Part shown: one piece after another, positions 35,557-47,387 of the stretch
Layout of the letters: every line of letters starts with the position of its first letter
Numbering within the stretch: the stretch's first letter is position 1
Assembly: GCA_029204045.2 (NCBI GenBank)
Contig: CM055068.1
Location: 33,859,028-33,923,027 of the forward strand
Source: Tillandsia leiboldiana
Lineage: Eukaryota > Streptophyta > Magnoliopsida > Poales > Bromeliaceae
DNA: 64,000 bases
Direction: 5' to 3'
Made by a program: the position numbers and the translations under genes
Notes under the pieces: generated by a model
What the model saw: the letters and a program-made list of their open reading frames with translations, nothing else
Told to the model about the DNA's origin: nothing
Database searches by the model: none

Positions 35557-36512
35557 CATCCAACACGTTACTATGCTCTCACAGTGAGGGCCCACGACTA
35601 AACCGCTTATTTTGGTTTAGTACAGAAGGTCCACAAACCAATAATCCTACATAGGCCTAAAGCCTAAAATCCGACTAACGGCGTGCAACATCTCTCGTTC
35701 GCACGTGCGGACCCAATCACAACACGATGGAGTTCTTATTTAGGACTGCGCGCACACATACCCCGAACTAGAAGTTAGTAAATCACAACCACTTCAGATC
35801 CTATGGTTGAGTCATGACTACACTCTCGATGTACTAGAAACCTCGTGGTCTACACGTGGCATTCCGCATTCCTCGGGTCATAGCTCGGGCTCACTCGTCT
35901 AAGGTTCTCGAGCCCGCTCGCCCTCTTCGAGGAGTTCCCAAAGAGAAAGAGAAAACGAGAAAGAGGGAGAGTCTCAGAGACTCTCCTTCTCTCAACGTGT
36001 GTGTGTGTGTGGTGTGGGTGTACGGAGGACGAAAAATGAGGGGGGCCCCTTTTATAAAAGCCCACCCCTTCAAATTACATAAATGCCTTTCACTGAGTAT
36101 TTTTGCTACCGGCGGACCCAATCCTGAATCCACGGACCGGTCTTTGATCCACTGACCGGTCCCCGAACTCGAAATTTACAGGGTTTCGCAGGGAAAGACC
36201 GGCCTTCTTCCCAGGGTTCGGTCCTTCATACCAAGGTTCGGTCCCTGAACGTTCAAGACCCCAAAAACATTTTTTCTAAAAATTCTTATTTTCGCTCCAT
36301 GGAACTCCAACTCTCTTCTAATCATTTTGAAACCCTCGAAACTCTTTTCGAACATACCCACAATCACCTCTTGACTATATTTTGCCTATTTTGGTCAAAG
36401 TCTAATATCTCAAAGTCTAAGCTTGAAACTTCGTCTGGACTACCGAGACAGTCCTCTAAGCTAGTTTTCACCAAAACTCTGCTATTGCAGAAGTTCAAAT
36501 CGCTACAGGTAC
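35557..36512 (-). other. LTR-like promoter region in minus orientation
   Basis: In minus sense this has an array of GGACCGGTC/GGTTCGGTCC motifs (36100-36245), a TATA box (TTTTATAAAAGG near 36050) and a pyrimidine/purine-rich leader with a (GT)n run at 35997-36016. The order matches U3-TATA-R of a plant Gypsy LTR. Its partner LTR was not found, so family and limits are open. Confidence 0.45.
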
Positions 36513-37050
36513 TCTAGCCCTAGGCTTGCTCAACCCTCTTAATCTTTTGGGCCTAACCATCGTCCAAAATGCAATAACTGGGTTAGGAAGTTTTGCTTTA
36601 TTATACCTCATATATAGGACTATTCCAAATCCTGAGAGTGTCACATTACCCCTCTCTAGATCTTTGACATTCTTGTCAGGCTCAAGCATGCTCACAAGCA
36701 CCAAACGATGTGAGACTCACCTCACTAGCCTTAACCGGCCTTATAGGGAACCAACCTTGTAGGGAGTCATACTCCACCCACAACAGTCGTCAGCCGAGGA
36801 GCTGCACTCTTACCCACTGTATGACCCAGGCTCAGCTAAGTCTCATTTTACACTTCTGATCAATGATTGGCTCTAATACCAACTATGACACCCCGCCTTC
36901 CAAGGAGGTCACCCATACTAGAACTAATCTAGCCTAGGCTCGCTCAACCCTCTTAACCTCTTAGGCCTAACCACTGCCTAAAATGCTATTAGATGGGTTA
37001 AGAGGTTTAGCCCTAATATACCTCATATATAGGACTATTCCAAATCTTAA

Positions 37051-37783
37051 GGCTGCGTTTGGTTCGGGTATAAAAAAAATTTGGTTATACCGGGGATAGG
37101 TATAAGTTATGGTATTAGCAGGAACTAATGTTAATTTATGTTTGGGTGGGTATAGGAGTTATACCGGGTATAAAGAAAATTGTGTTTGGTAAATTAAAGA
37201 GGAATAAGAAGGTTAGAGGGGATATAAATTTTTATTGACTATTTTACCCTTTATGATATAATTAAAATTTATAATTTTTTTAAAATTCAAAATTTTGTAT
37301 ATAAAAATAGGTATAAATTTATAAATTTAAAAATTTTAAAAATTTGGTGAATTATTTATTAAAAATTAAAATTAAAAATTTAATAATTTGTATAAATTGT
37401 AAAAATAATAAAATTTAAATTTTTATAAATTGATAAATTTATTAAAAATTAAAGTTACAAATTTTAAAAGCTATAAAATTTAAAATTTAAAAATTTAAAA
37501 ATTTTAATTTTAATTATCTCAAAAAATTACAAAAGTAGAAGCAAAAATTTTAATTTTAAAATTAGTATACATTTAAAAAAATTTATAAAAAAATTTGCAT
37601 AAATTTAAAAATTTTAAAATTAATAAATTTTTAAAAAAAATATAAAAAAATTATATTTTTAGATTTATTAAAAAGTAAGTTAAAAATTTTAAAATTTATA
37701 AAATTAAAAAAATAAATTTTAAATTTTATAAATTTAAATATCTTATAATTTAAAATTTTTTAATTTTAAAAAAAAAAAGGAAG

Positions 37784-37824
<41 letters not shown>

Positions 37825-38073
37825 CAGGTAGAACAGCTCCACCAGTGGAGTTGTTCCACCTGGGAGTGGGAACAAGCTGTTCCCACCCCAAACGGGTTAT
37901 CCTAGCCCCAAACGGGTTATCTGGGTGGGAACAGCTAGATAACCCGTTTGGGGTGGGAACAGCTTGTTCCCACCCCCCAAATTTTTGTTTGGGTATAAGT
38001 ACCTGGAACTAGGGGTTATCCCCCCCTAGTACTAGGGGTTATCCCCCCCTAGTTCCAGGTACCAAACGGGCCC
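37051..38073. mobile_element. Harbinger-type MITE, 1023 bp
   Basis: Ends GGCTGCGTTTGGT and the inverse of GGGCCCGTTTGGT, with TAA duplications at 37048-37050 and 38074-38076. Very AT-rich inside with a long A-run (37781-37823). The right 250 bp is a set of nested palindromes of ACGGGTTATC, GTGGGAACAGCT and CTAGGGGTTATCC words. Confidence 0.8.
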
Positions 38074-38076
38074 TAA

Positions 38077-39155
38077 GGTATCGTTTGGTTCGGGAATTAG
38101 TGAGAATTAGTAGTACCAGGTATAAGTATAAAGTACGGAACAAGGGTAAAAAAGTGTTTGGGATGATTCTAGGGATAAGAGATTTTGTATTTGGTATGAT
38201 AATGAGGAATAAGAGGAATAAAGAGGTTAAGTTGTGTAAATTACTTTTTTACCCTCAAGATTTAATATGTGATAAAAGTTGTTAAAATCTAATTAGTTCG
38301 TTTTAATTAATGAATTAAAGCTTTAAAAAAATTAAGATAAAATCAAAATCATAATCAAATTATATTTTTTAAAAATAATATTTAATTTAATATTTTTTTT
38401 CTCAAATTAAATTTAAAATTTTAAATATAAAATTTCAACATTTAAATTTTAAAATTTAAAATTATATAATATTATTTTAAATTATAAATTTTAAACATAA
38501 AATTTTTTAATTTTCAAATAATAACTTTTACTTTCTTCGTTTTAATTAATGGATTAAAGCCTTACAAAAATTAAGATAAAATTAAAATCAAAATCAAAAT
38601 CAAAATTATAATCAAAATCAAAATTAAATTTCAAATTATATTTTATGAAAATAATATTTAATTTAACATTTTATTTGTTTAAATTAAAGTTAAAATTTCG
38701 AATATAAAATTTCAAAATTTAAAGTCTTACAAAAATTATGATAAAATCAAAATCAAAATAAAATTTCTAAAATTTTGAAAATAATATTTAATTTAATATC
38801 CAATTAAATTAAAAAGAGAGAGGAGAGAGAGGGATTTGTGATGATGAGAGTGTATTGGGAAGAAGAAAAAAAGAGAGAGGAGAGAGAAATTTGTGATGAT
38901 GAGTGTATTGGGAAGAAGAGAGAGAGAGGGGAGAGAGAGGGATTTGTGATGATGAGAGTGTATTGAAAAAAGAGAAAGGAGGGGAGGAGGGGTAATTTGG
39001 TAAAAAATAAATTTATAAAATAATGGGTAAGAACTGTTATTCCAGCTTATTCTGTTTGTACTGGAACAACTGTACCTAATAGTTCCCCCTTTGTTCAATA
39101 GTATTTGGGTACAAAGGGAGGGATATCCCCCTTTGTACCCAAACCAAACAAAGCC
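38077..39155. mobile_element. second Harbinger-type MITE, 1079 bp, abutting the first
   Basis: Ends GGTATCGTTTGGTTCGGG and the inverse of GGCTTTGTTTGGTTTGGG. TAA flanks are 38074-38076 (shared with the neighbour) and 39156-39158. At about 38811-38965 there are three tandem copies of a roughly 60-bp unit centred on GGGATTTGTGATGATGAG. Confidence 0.8.
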
Positions 39156-39168
39156 TAAGGGTATCACA

Positions 39169-39460
39169 TTTCAACACGGCACGGTCTCCCAAAGGTCATA
39201 CCAATAGCGTGGCATAGAAGACAAGGTGATTCTCCCAATATGGTGGTTTTTTATTAGGTAGGTTTAAGCTATGGGTTTGAGTTGCAGGGTTTGGGTTTGG
39301 GTTTGTTTTTAGTGGGAAACTGATTTTGTGCTTATTTTCATCGGAGAAGAGGGGTTTGGGTTAACCAAACCAACTAAAAGTAAATGATTTAAGCCCTAAT
39401 TAGACACGAGCACACATAATAAAAGAAAATTGCATTCAAAAATAAAAGGAGTTATATTTG
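39169..39460 (-). repeat. copia-associated 3' segment, copy L
   Basis: Non-coding in minus sense after the RNase H end. It is homologous to 50657-50985 (GTGGCATAGAARACRAGGTGATT, AACCAACTAAAA.TAAATGATTTAAGCC). Probably the 3' untranslated/LTR end of one copia family present twice. Confidence 0.55.
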
Positions 39461-39806
39461 CCGCATCAATTCTTAGCCGCAACGTGGAGAATCGAGAAAG
39501 GGACAATAGTTTGGTGAAGGCGTCAGCAAGTTGCTTATCAAAAAAGAGATGAACCAATTCCAAACCACCAGATTGGACTTTTTCCCGCAAAAAGTGATGA
39601 TCCAATTCAATATGCTTCATACGAGCATGGAGAACAGGATTGGCCGCAAGATAAGTGGTGCTAAGATTATCACAATAGATGCAAATGGAGCGCCATAAAA
39701 AGACACCAAGATCACGAAGCAGACGACGGATCCACACCGTCTTGGCAAGTGTGTAGGCCACCAAAAAATTTACTAGTAAAGTTGAGATGGTGTGGTTGGC
39801 CACCAA
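39396..39806 (-). pseudogene. copia RNase H C-terminal fragment
   Basis: Contains LAKTVWIRRLLRDLGVFL, ICIYCDNLSTTYLAANPVLH, HIELDHHFLREKVQSG and LADAFTKLLSLSRFSTL-like copia RNase H end motifs. The rest of pol is gone. The reading of about 20 residues before the match is not family-like, and the stop at 39396 lies beyond the natural end. Confidence 0.85.
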
Positions 39807-40270
39807 AAAATTTACTAGTAAATTTTCACATGGCGACCAATAAATTTAATAAATTTTCACATGTTAACAACAAGTAAAGTTGAGATAGGAAAAGATATGT
39901 TCACCACCAAAAAATTTTCACCGCAAAAAAGAAAGAAAAGAAATAGAGACTACCAACTGAGAGTGTCTGATAAGGTGGAGCAGCTCAAAAAAGAAGCTCC
40001 AACTAAAAAACAGCACCAAGAAGCACCAAGCGACCAACAGGAGGGATCAAGCGACACCAAGGAACACAGAGAAGCAACTGAAAAGGCTGAGCGGCACCAG
40101 GGAAGCAAAGAAGGATCAAAGAGCACTAGGCAACACTGAGCAGCAAGAGAGAACGCTTATCGTCACACCGTGCGAACCAAAGAAGAAATTACCTATGGAA
40201 GAAGGTAAAGTTTGTGGTGGATGGTGGATATGGATCAATGTTTCCTAATTAGGGTTTGCTCTGATACCAT
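39807..40270 (-). other. copia leader / gag-start remnant
   Basis: Lies between a primer site (minus TGGTATCAGAGC at 40258-40269) and the RNase H fragment, so gag and most of pol have been deleted. A 31-bp motif with AAAAAATTTACTAGTAAA is tandemly repeated at 39757-39826. The 92-codon plus-strand frame at 39861-40139 is low-complexity (Lys, Gln, Glu) and not convincing. Confidence 0.5.
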
Positions 40271-40538
40271 GAAAGAGAAGCAAAAGTGGTTACCCTCTAG
40301 GGTTGTATTGATGACAATATATAGTACAAGAGGAAATCTATTATAGTACTAATATAATCAGGATACCATATAGACCTATACCATACATGGCAGACTATAT
40401 ATGGTATCATATAAATCTATACCATATATGGCAGACTATATATAAACTTATACCATACATAACAGACTATATATGGCAGTAGTATACAATATATTCTATT
40501 ATACTAAATATATCATAATCATACTAAATATATTGTAA
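40271..40538 (-). repeat. copia LTR, minus orientation
   Basis: In minus sense runs TGTTACAATATATTTAG to CTTTTGCTTCTCTTTCA, immediately followed by the primer site TGGTATCAGAGC. About 268 bp, AT-rich, with repeated ATACCATATA words. It is the 5' LTR of the deleted copia to its left. Confidence 0.65.
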
Positions 40539-40540
40539 CA

Positions 40541-43500
40541 CCCCGGATGGGAGAAATCTCAACCCTATCGAGATGGTATCTTGATAGCTCTGGTACAAGT
40601 CCTCTCTAAGTGGACGCAACTCCATCCCAAAAATTTTAGCTACTATCAGTCAATGGACATCCACACTAGCATACCCAAGTATCACCACTGCACGTTGCAA
40701 ACTCGCGAACATCTAGAATATCCTCCGCCCCTTTTAATAGTGTTTCAGTGTCGATGCAGGATGTCAAGCCATCAATATCGGTAGTGGAGGGGGCCACTCC
40801 ATAGTACTCGTATAGTTCGCTGGTGTTGAAGATCGAGGATATCGACACTTGCGAGGGCAGATCAACAAGATAGGCATTTCCCTCCAACTTTAGAATTTTG
40901 AACGGCCCGTACTTTCTCCTGCTCAACTTATTATAGCCTTCAGCCAAAAACCTCTCTTTTCTTTAATAAACTAAGACACTATCCCCTTTATTAAAAGTCA
41001 TATCTCTGCGATGATGATCCACGGACTCCTATTTAATAGTGGAATTCCATAGCCTCAGGTGAACCTATTGTTGCACCACTTGGGCATCCAACTATATTTA
41101 ACCCCTTTTAAGCATTTAGTTATCGGTGCAATTAATGAAATGGAAATTGCATGAAACACCGATAATGATGTAAGTTCATCAAAACTTCAAATTTTAGTTA
41201 TGGCCCTTGGGGTTGACCAACTTTGAATTGTCTCCCTACCTTTAGTTCCAACGATGTACACCACATATCCTAAAAAGGTAAAGCTATTAATCAGAAAGTA
41301 CACTTCTTAAGATTCAAGTATAAGTGGTTAACTCTAAATGATCTAAATGAGTTTCAGGATTTGTGCTATAAATCAAAATGCCTACGAAATAAACTACGAC
41401 GAACTTCCCAATGAATAGTCGCAAGACTTGGTTCATAGTGGGCATGAAGGTACTCGGGGCATTGGTTAGCCTAAAAGGGCTTAACTAGCCACTCGTATAA
41501 TCCTTCTTTAGTTTTAAACATCGGCATCCATTCATCTCCAGGTCCAATACGAATTTGATGATATCCGCTTTTCAGGTCGATCTTAGAGAATATCTTTGCA
41601 CCTCCTACAATATCAAGCATATTATCAAGCCTAGGTATGGGAAACCTATATTGGACCGTGATCTTGTTACCTGCTCGATTGTCAATGCACATTCGCCACA
41701 TCCCATCCTTTTTTGGTGTAAGGGAGGCAAGCACCGCAATAGGGCTCATACTCTCTTTATTGCAACCTTTTTTAGAAGTTCAGAGATCTGCTTATATAAC
41801 TCTTCATGTTCCATAGGACTCATCCTGTAATAGGCTAGCCGGTTAGGTATGGGAGGCTTGCACTAGGTACAAGATCAATGCAGTATTGGATGTCCTTTAT
41901 AGGTGGAAGGCCATCGAGGAATTCCTCAGGCATGATGTCAAAAAATTCATTCAGCAATGGCTGAACAGCTTGAGAAACTTCAGTGCTCTCAGCAATTTAT
42001 TTTACTAAAAGGACATATATTACTAGAGACTTTAATAGAATTTTAGAGAATTGGCTTTTTGTTCAAAATTGTCATTTTCTGTTCATCAGTGGAGAGTTTC
42101 TTTCGGGATTCATCCAGTTTAGGCTTTGACTTGGGTAAATAATTTTAGGGGAACTAATCTTTCTTATTATTCTTTGTGACTATGTAAGTGTTCTCCCAGC
42201 CATCATGTATAGTGCTACTCGATCAAATTGCTAAGGTCTACCAATCAATAGGTGACTCACATCCATAGGCACTACATTGCACCAAACGTTATCAGTAAAA
42301 GTCTTCTCAATAGAAAATTTAACAAGACATCACTCTGTTACTGAAAACTAATCTGTCCTTAAACCAAAATATTTTGTAGGGTTGTGCAAGTTTTTTCAAT
42401 TTTCAATTTGAGTTTATCAGCATCTCTCGAGAAACAAAATTTTTAGTACTCCCACTATTAATGACAAGACAGCAAAACTTACCCCCTACACTATAGATGG
42501 TTCTAAAAAGGCTACAACGCTGCCAATCATCCTGGGTAGACTTAGAAGTTCCTAGGACTCAAATGGATCATTAGATTTGTTCTAATCGCATCAGGAGAAC
42601 TTGTCAGGAATCTCATCTACATTCTCTTGTTCAATAATTTTTTTCCTCATTTTCATCCTCTTCCTAATTTTTTATTACATTAGCTCTAGAACCAAATTTT
42701 CTCAAAGGGCAATCAGATGATTTATGTCTTGTCTTGTTACATTTATAATAAATGATGATAGAATCAGCCAGTTTAGCACCTAAAATTCCTTTACCCTTAA
42801 GAGTCTTGAATAGATTTTACAGAGGTTTGACTAGCATTCTTTGGGATCGGCTTGGTTTATGTGGTTTTCTTTCCACTCGCATTTTCCTAACGGAAAGTTT
42901 GTCTTTTAAGTTTGTTCTCAGCCTTAAGTGCATGACTATAGTCTATGTCGACCCTATAGAAAGTTAAAAGGGCCAACTCGTCTTTGGATTTGGGAGCGAA
43001 GACAGGCTAGATAGTGAGCTATACGCTGTTCTTCGTCTTCTTTAAGTTCATTACGAAATTGAAGGTTGTAAAATTCTTCAATGTATTCTTATACCGACTT
43101 AGATCCTTAAGACTGTAAAATTTTTGAAAAATGGTTTAACGGTAACTAGTCAATAAAAAGAATTTCTTGAAGTTTTTCTTTCATTCTTTCCCACAAGTTA
43201 ATCTGTTTCTACCCTTTCTAACTCTATCGTTTTGGACTTACTTCTACCACACTAGCGCATGACCTTTTAATTGATGGGAAACAAATTTAACTTTCTTGTT
43301 TTCGGATAATACTTTTCATTCAAAAAATTGTTTTGTTTTTTCTTAAACCAGTTCACAAATTCTTCATGTTGTAATTTACCCTCGAACAAACTCACATCCA
43401 CTTTAATGCCGTGATCCCATCGAGACATATTCCTTGATTTTGAAAAAAAATGATTTCTTAAGGTAAAGTACAATTGTCAAAATTAGTATCATTCTTTTTG

Positions 43501-44002
43501 AGCAATGCCAGTGGTACACCCCATTTGGGGTGTAAGATGAAAACCTCGCCCATCCTAGGATGAGGTGTTCTTCACTAGTCACTTTCAAGTGACTAGTGAA
43601 ATTCACCCCGCCCTTAAATAGGTGGGGTGTAAGATTAACACCCCAAATGGGGTGTACCATTAGCATTTTCCATTTTAGAATCTTTTTCAGCATTTTGTTG
43701 TTGCATAATTAACTTTTCTAACAGTTGTTGAATGTTATTCATTTGATTTTGTATGTTTCTCATGAAATCTTGTTGTCTCTCATATACGTCTTTCCGATCA
43801 CAGGGTTTTCACTATACTTTGCCATTACTAAATGCTTCCAAGTTGATCTGAAGTAATGTTGTTTTTGAAAACGTTTTGGCACAAAAAAAGAACAAGACAA
43901 ATTTCAATACTCTTTGATTTAGGGCAGCAGACAATCTTTAAAAAGAAAATGTCCAAGATGAAAACAAGCATTTCCACGTAAGGAACTTGCTCTGGTACCA
44001 AC
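40541..44002 (-). pseudogene. Ty3-gypsy remnant, minus orientation, gag to integrase tail
   Basis: In minus order from a primer site (TGGTACCAGAGC near 43990-44001): a gag trace with RWDHGIKVDVSLFEGKLQHE (43267-43440); eroded gag/protease; a reverse transcriptase piece at 41471-41830 with RMCIDNRAGNKITVQYRFPI and FSKIDLKSGYHQIRI; then almost directly an integrase C-terminus at 40666-40947 with RRKYGPFKIL and YLVDLPSQVSISSIFNTSEL. The reverse transcriptase active site, RNase H and integrase core are missing, and many stops are present. A palindrome around CACCCCATTTGGGGTG lies near 43513-43655. Confidence 0.85.
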
Positions 44003-44733
44003 TGATGCAATCCCACGGTTGCAAAATCTGAATTTTCAACTTTGTTTTCATTTGTTGCAATTCTTTGAAATAAACTAGGTTAAATTCATCGATTCTGGAA
44101 AATTTTACTAAAATTAAAATAAAGCAAGAAAATTTTCAACCAGGTAGAAAATTAAAATCGAATAAACGCAATACTAAGTTGATGATAAACATTCAATATA
44201 TGAGATAATAGCGACTAATTGATAATACGTATAATAGTTCAAAATAAAAAGATAAGTTTTGTTTTATCGGACTTAAAACTTGTAGATTTGGTGGTTTCAA
44301 CAAAAGATTGTTGGTAATGATAGAAGGCTAGATCGAAAGGGATAATGGGATACTAGAAGATGAGGGATAAGATAAGATATAAAAAGTACACCGATCACGT
44401 GATTGTGGGGGATCCACGATCGACGAGGGGGCGGCACACCACTGGTAGAACTTTGACAATTGAAAAAAAGAAGAGGTAGGGACGCAAAAGAAGAGTAGGA
44501 GCAACAATCGGTCTCGACGAGAGGAAGCAAATAACAATCAAGTTGAGGAAGAAGACGATCTCGGCATGAAGAAGAAGCATCGACAATTACACTGGGAAGA
44601 AGACTATCATGATAACGACAAAAAACAAGAGAAATTTATATTCATCCAAATTTGTCTTACAAAGCATCAAGAACCAAGTATTTAGAGTGTGAAGAGCCTT
44701 TCCTAAAATAATTTTCTTGCTCTCTTCATTTCA
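44003..44733 (-). repeat. Gypsy 5' LTR, minus orientation
   Basis: Plus reading TGATGCAATCC to CATTTCA, 731 bp, adjacent to the primer site. Homologous to 26763-27498. The Tork copia is inserted two bases past its edge. Confidence 0.8.
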
Positions 44734-44735
44734 AC

Positions 44736-45445
44736 TGTTGAATCGAAACGGCGAAAAATAGATCCAAGAAAGTTAATGCAAAAAATAAAATAAAAAAAAG
44801 AACACACCAAGATTTACGTGGTTCGGCCACCGGCCTATGTCCACGGGCGAAGACGGAGCAAAGATTTTTATTAATGTCGAAACTAGAATACAAAGATTAA
44901 ATCTCTCAAAAGAACCGAAGCTCTAATTAAATCCGAAATACCATAATTCGCATCCGTCCAAACGATTCCTAAACTGTTCGACTCGACTCGCCGTCCAATG
45001 TGCAAGATCGGCCATGCACGGACCCACTTCTTGATCACCAACAGTACGGACACCCTCACCTTAGAGCTACAACCTCTTAATTAATTGTCGGCTTCATTAG
45101 CATCATACGGCTTCTCTACTCGGGTTGCTCAATTAATTATAGCATAGCCTCTAATTAGAACTCGGCATCATTAACATGGCCGTATATACCAACACGTATC
45201 TTCCTTCTTTGTTGGCCTAATTAATTAGGATTTCGGCTAATTAAAGTTGCGTCGTCATTAAAGTGGTCGAATATGCTTTATATAATATATGGCTCCAAAG
45301 TAGAGTCTAATTTTAATTCTAGTTGAATAAGACTCCTACTTATAATCCAAATAGTCCAAATCAAATCTAAAATTATATCTTATCCTAATTAGATTAGAAT
45401 TTAACTTCAATTTAGATAACTACAAATCTAAACTAAAATATAACA
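44736..45445 (-). repeat. Tork 3' LTR
   Basis: 710 bp. Highly similar to the 5' LTR once its MITE and 70-bp duplication are discounted. Contains many TTAATTA words. Confidence 0.95.
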
Positions 45446-45545
45446 ATCTCCACCTTGGTTTGATTCGTAGTCTTTAGCCGCTGTGTTGAGGTTGTCACAA
45501 AATTCCACCTTGACTCGAATTCTTCTCGATGTTTCTTGACGCTCC

Positions 45546-46652
45546 TTAGTGCTCCGTCGCCTCAAGTGCTGCCAACCAACACCAAGTCCAAACAATACTT
45601 GAACTAGTAAGAGACTTAGTAAGCATATCCGCCGGATTGTCTTCAGTATCAATCTTCTTAACAGTCACTGTGCGCTTTCCGATCACATCCCGAACAAAGT
45701 GAAACTTTACATCGATGTGCTTTGTCCTTTTATGAAACATTTGAACTTTAGACAAATGAATAACACTTTGACTATCCGAATGAACAACCGTCTAATCCCA
45801 ACAAGTTCGTTCTCCAAATAAGCCTTGTAGCCACATAGCTTCCTTCACACCCTCTGTCATAGCAATATACTCCGCCTCGGTCATAGACAAGGCGACGATT
45901 GGTTGTAATGAAGCTTTCCAACTAACTGCACATCCACAGATGGAGAATACGTAACCTAAAAGTGATCTCCTTCTGTCCAAATCACCTGCAAAATCTGAAT
46001 CAACATATCCAACCACACCATCTTTACACCTCCCAAATTCGAGACAAGTGTTAGTGGTACCACGTAGGTATCTCATAATCCACTTAATAGCCTGCCAATG
46101 AGCCTTACCAGGATTGGTCATATATCTGCTAACCATACTCATTGCATAGGAGATGTCCGACCGTATGCAAACCATGGCATACATAATGCTCCCAACAACA
46201 CTAGAATAAGGAACATGTGACATGTACTCCCACTCATCATCGGACTGTGGTGACAGCGCGGCAGAAAGTCTGAAATGCGCCGCAAGAGGAATGCTCACTG
46301 ATTTTGCGTCTGCCATTCCGAAACGCCTTGAGATCTTCTCTATATATTTCTTCTGTGTCAAATGCAATAGTCTTGACTCGTTGTCCCTCTTAATTTCCAT
46401 ACCAAGAATTTTCTTCGCAGTACCTAGATCTTTCATCTCAAACTCACCCTTCAATAGTGTCTTCAATTTATTTATCTCAACTATGTCGCTGGAAGCAATC
46501 AACATATCATCGACATAGAGTAACAAATATATGAAAGATCCTTTATCAAGCTTCTTGAAATATACACAACTGTCACGCTTACTTCTGGAATATTCGTGAC
46601 TTGTCATGAAAGAATCGAACCGCTTGTACCATTGCCGAGGAGACTGCTTCAA
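45546..46652 (-). pseudogene. Tork reverse transcriptase C-terminal part and RNase H
   Basis: The frame 45792-46652 begins KQSPRQWYKRFDSFM and includes the active site LYVDDMLIAS, LGMEIKRD, and RNase H motifs GYVDSDFAGDLDRRRS and VALSMTEAEYIA. It loses frame near 45792 (family sequence continues as VHSDSQSVIHLSK), and the ending HKRTKHIDVKFHFVRD, then NPADMLTKSL is read in the frame at 45546-45755. Confidence 0.92.
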
Positions 46653-46697
46653 GCCATAAAGTGATTTCTTTAACAGGCAAACATGGTCCTTCTTTCC

Positions 46698-47387
46698 TTA
46701 AACAATGAATCCCTCCGGCTGTTTCATGTAAATTTGCTCCTCAAGTTCTCCATATAGAAAAGCTGTCTTAACATCAAGCTGCTCAAGATACAAATCATAC
46801 ATGGCTACTAATGATAGAAGAACACGAATAGAAGTATGCTTCACAACGGGTGAGAAAATATCATTAAAATCAACACCTTCTATCTGACTGTAGCCCTTAG
46901 CAACTAAACGAGCTGTGTATCTTGTATCTTCCACGCCAGGGATTCCATCATTTTTCTTGAAGACCCACTTGTAGCCAACAATTTTCTTACCTGTAGATGG
47001 TTTTACCAACTCCCATGTGTGATTTTTATGAAGAGACTCCATCTCTTCATTCATTGCCACCAACCACTCTGCAGAATTGGCACTAGAAATAGCTTGATTA
47101 TATGTGGAAGGTTCGCCATCTTCATCTGTATCTTGTGCCACTGAAAAAGCATAAGCAACTAAATTCTCATAGTCGTATCTCTGTGGTGGTTTAAGCTGTC
47201 TCCTCGCTCTACCTGTAGCAATGCTCTGCCTCTCAACTTGTGGTGTTTCAGTAGCTGAGGTGTCTAGCGACTGAAACTGTTTTGACTGAGAAAAACCCTG
47301 CAACTGAACTATACTATTGGTCTCTACCTCCACATGCTTATTAGTACTCGGGGTCACATCAAAAGAAATACGATTAGGATATAACAT
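46698..47387 (-). pseudogene. Tork reverse transcriptase N-terminal part
   Basis: Begins in the linker (RRQLKPPQRYDYENLVAYAF) and reads EEMESLHKNHTWELVKPS, KWVFKKNDG, RLVAKGYSQIEGVDFNDIF, QLDVKTAFLYGELEEQIYM and ends EGFIV at a TAA. The same frame resumes at once with KKDHVCLLKKSLYGLKQSP, so the TAA is a point mutation. Confidence 0.92.

Larger units (their letters stand above)
36513..39168 (-). mobile_element. TRIM-like mini LTR retrotransposon, interrupted by two MITEs
   Basis: In minus sense: an LTR of about 175 bp ending GCGGGGTGTCA (plus 36886 onward), a primer site TTGGTATTAGAGCC (near 36869-36883), an interior of only about 240 bp, a polypurine tract (CTAGAGAGGGGTAA), and a truncated second LTR copy at 36513-36645. 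Landmarks CCTCATATATAGGACTATTC and CAACCCTCTTAA occur in both LTRs. The distal LTR is cut by the two MITEs at 37051-39155. No coding capacity. Confidence 0.7.

Noticed and set aside
37781..37823. poly-A tail of a retroposed gene (also 29533-29568)
   Set aside because: Both A-runs lie inside MITEs with defined ends; no LINE, SINE or processed gene precedes them.
26763..44733. a single 18-kb Gypsy element bounded by the two related LTRs
   Set aside because: LTR similarity and orientation allow it, but the outer flanks (TTTAA and ACACA) do not match and the intervening sequence is a patchwork, so I annotate the LTRs separately.
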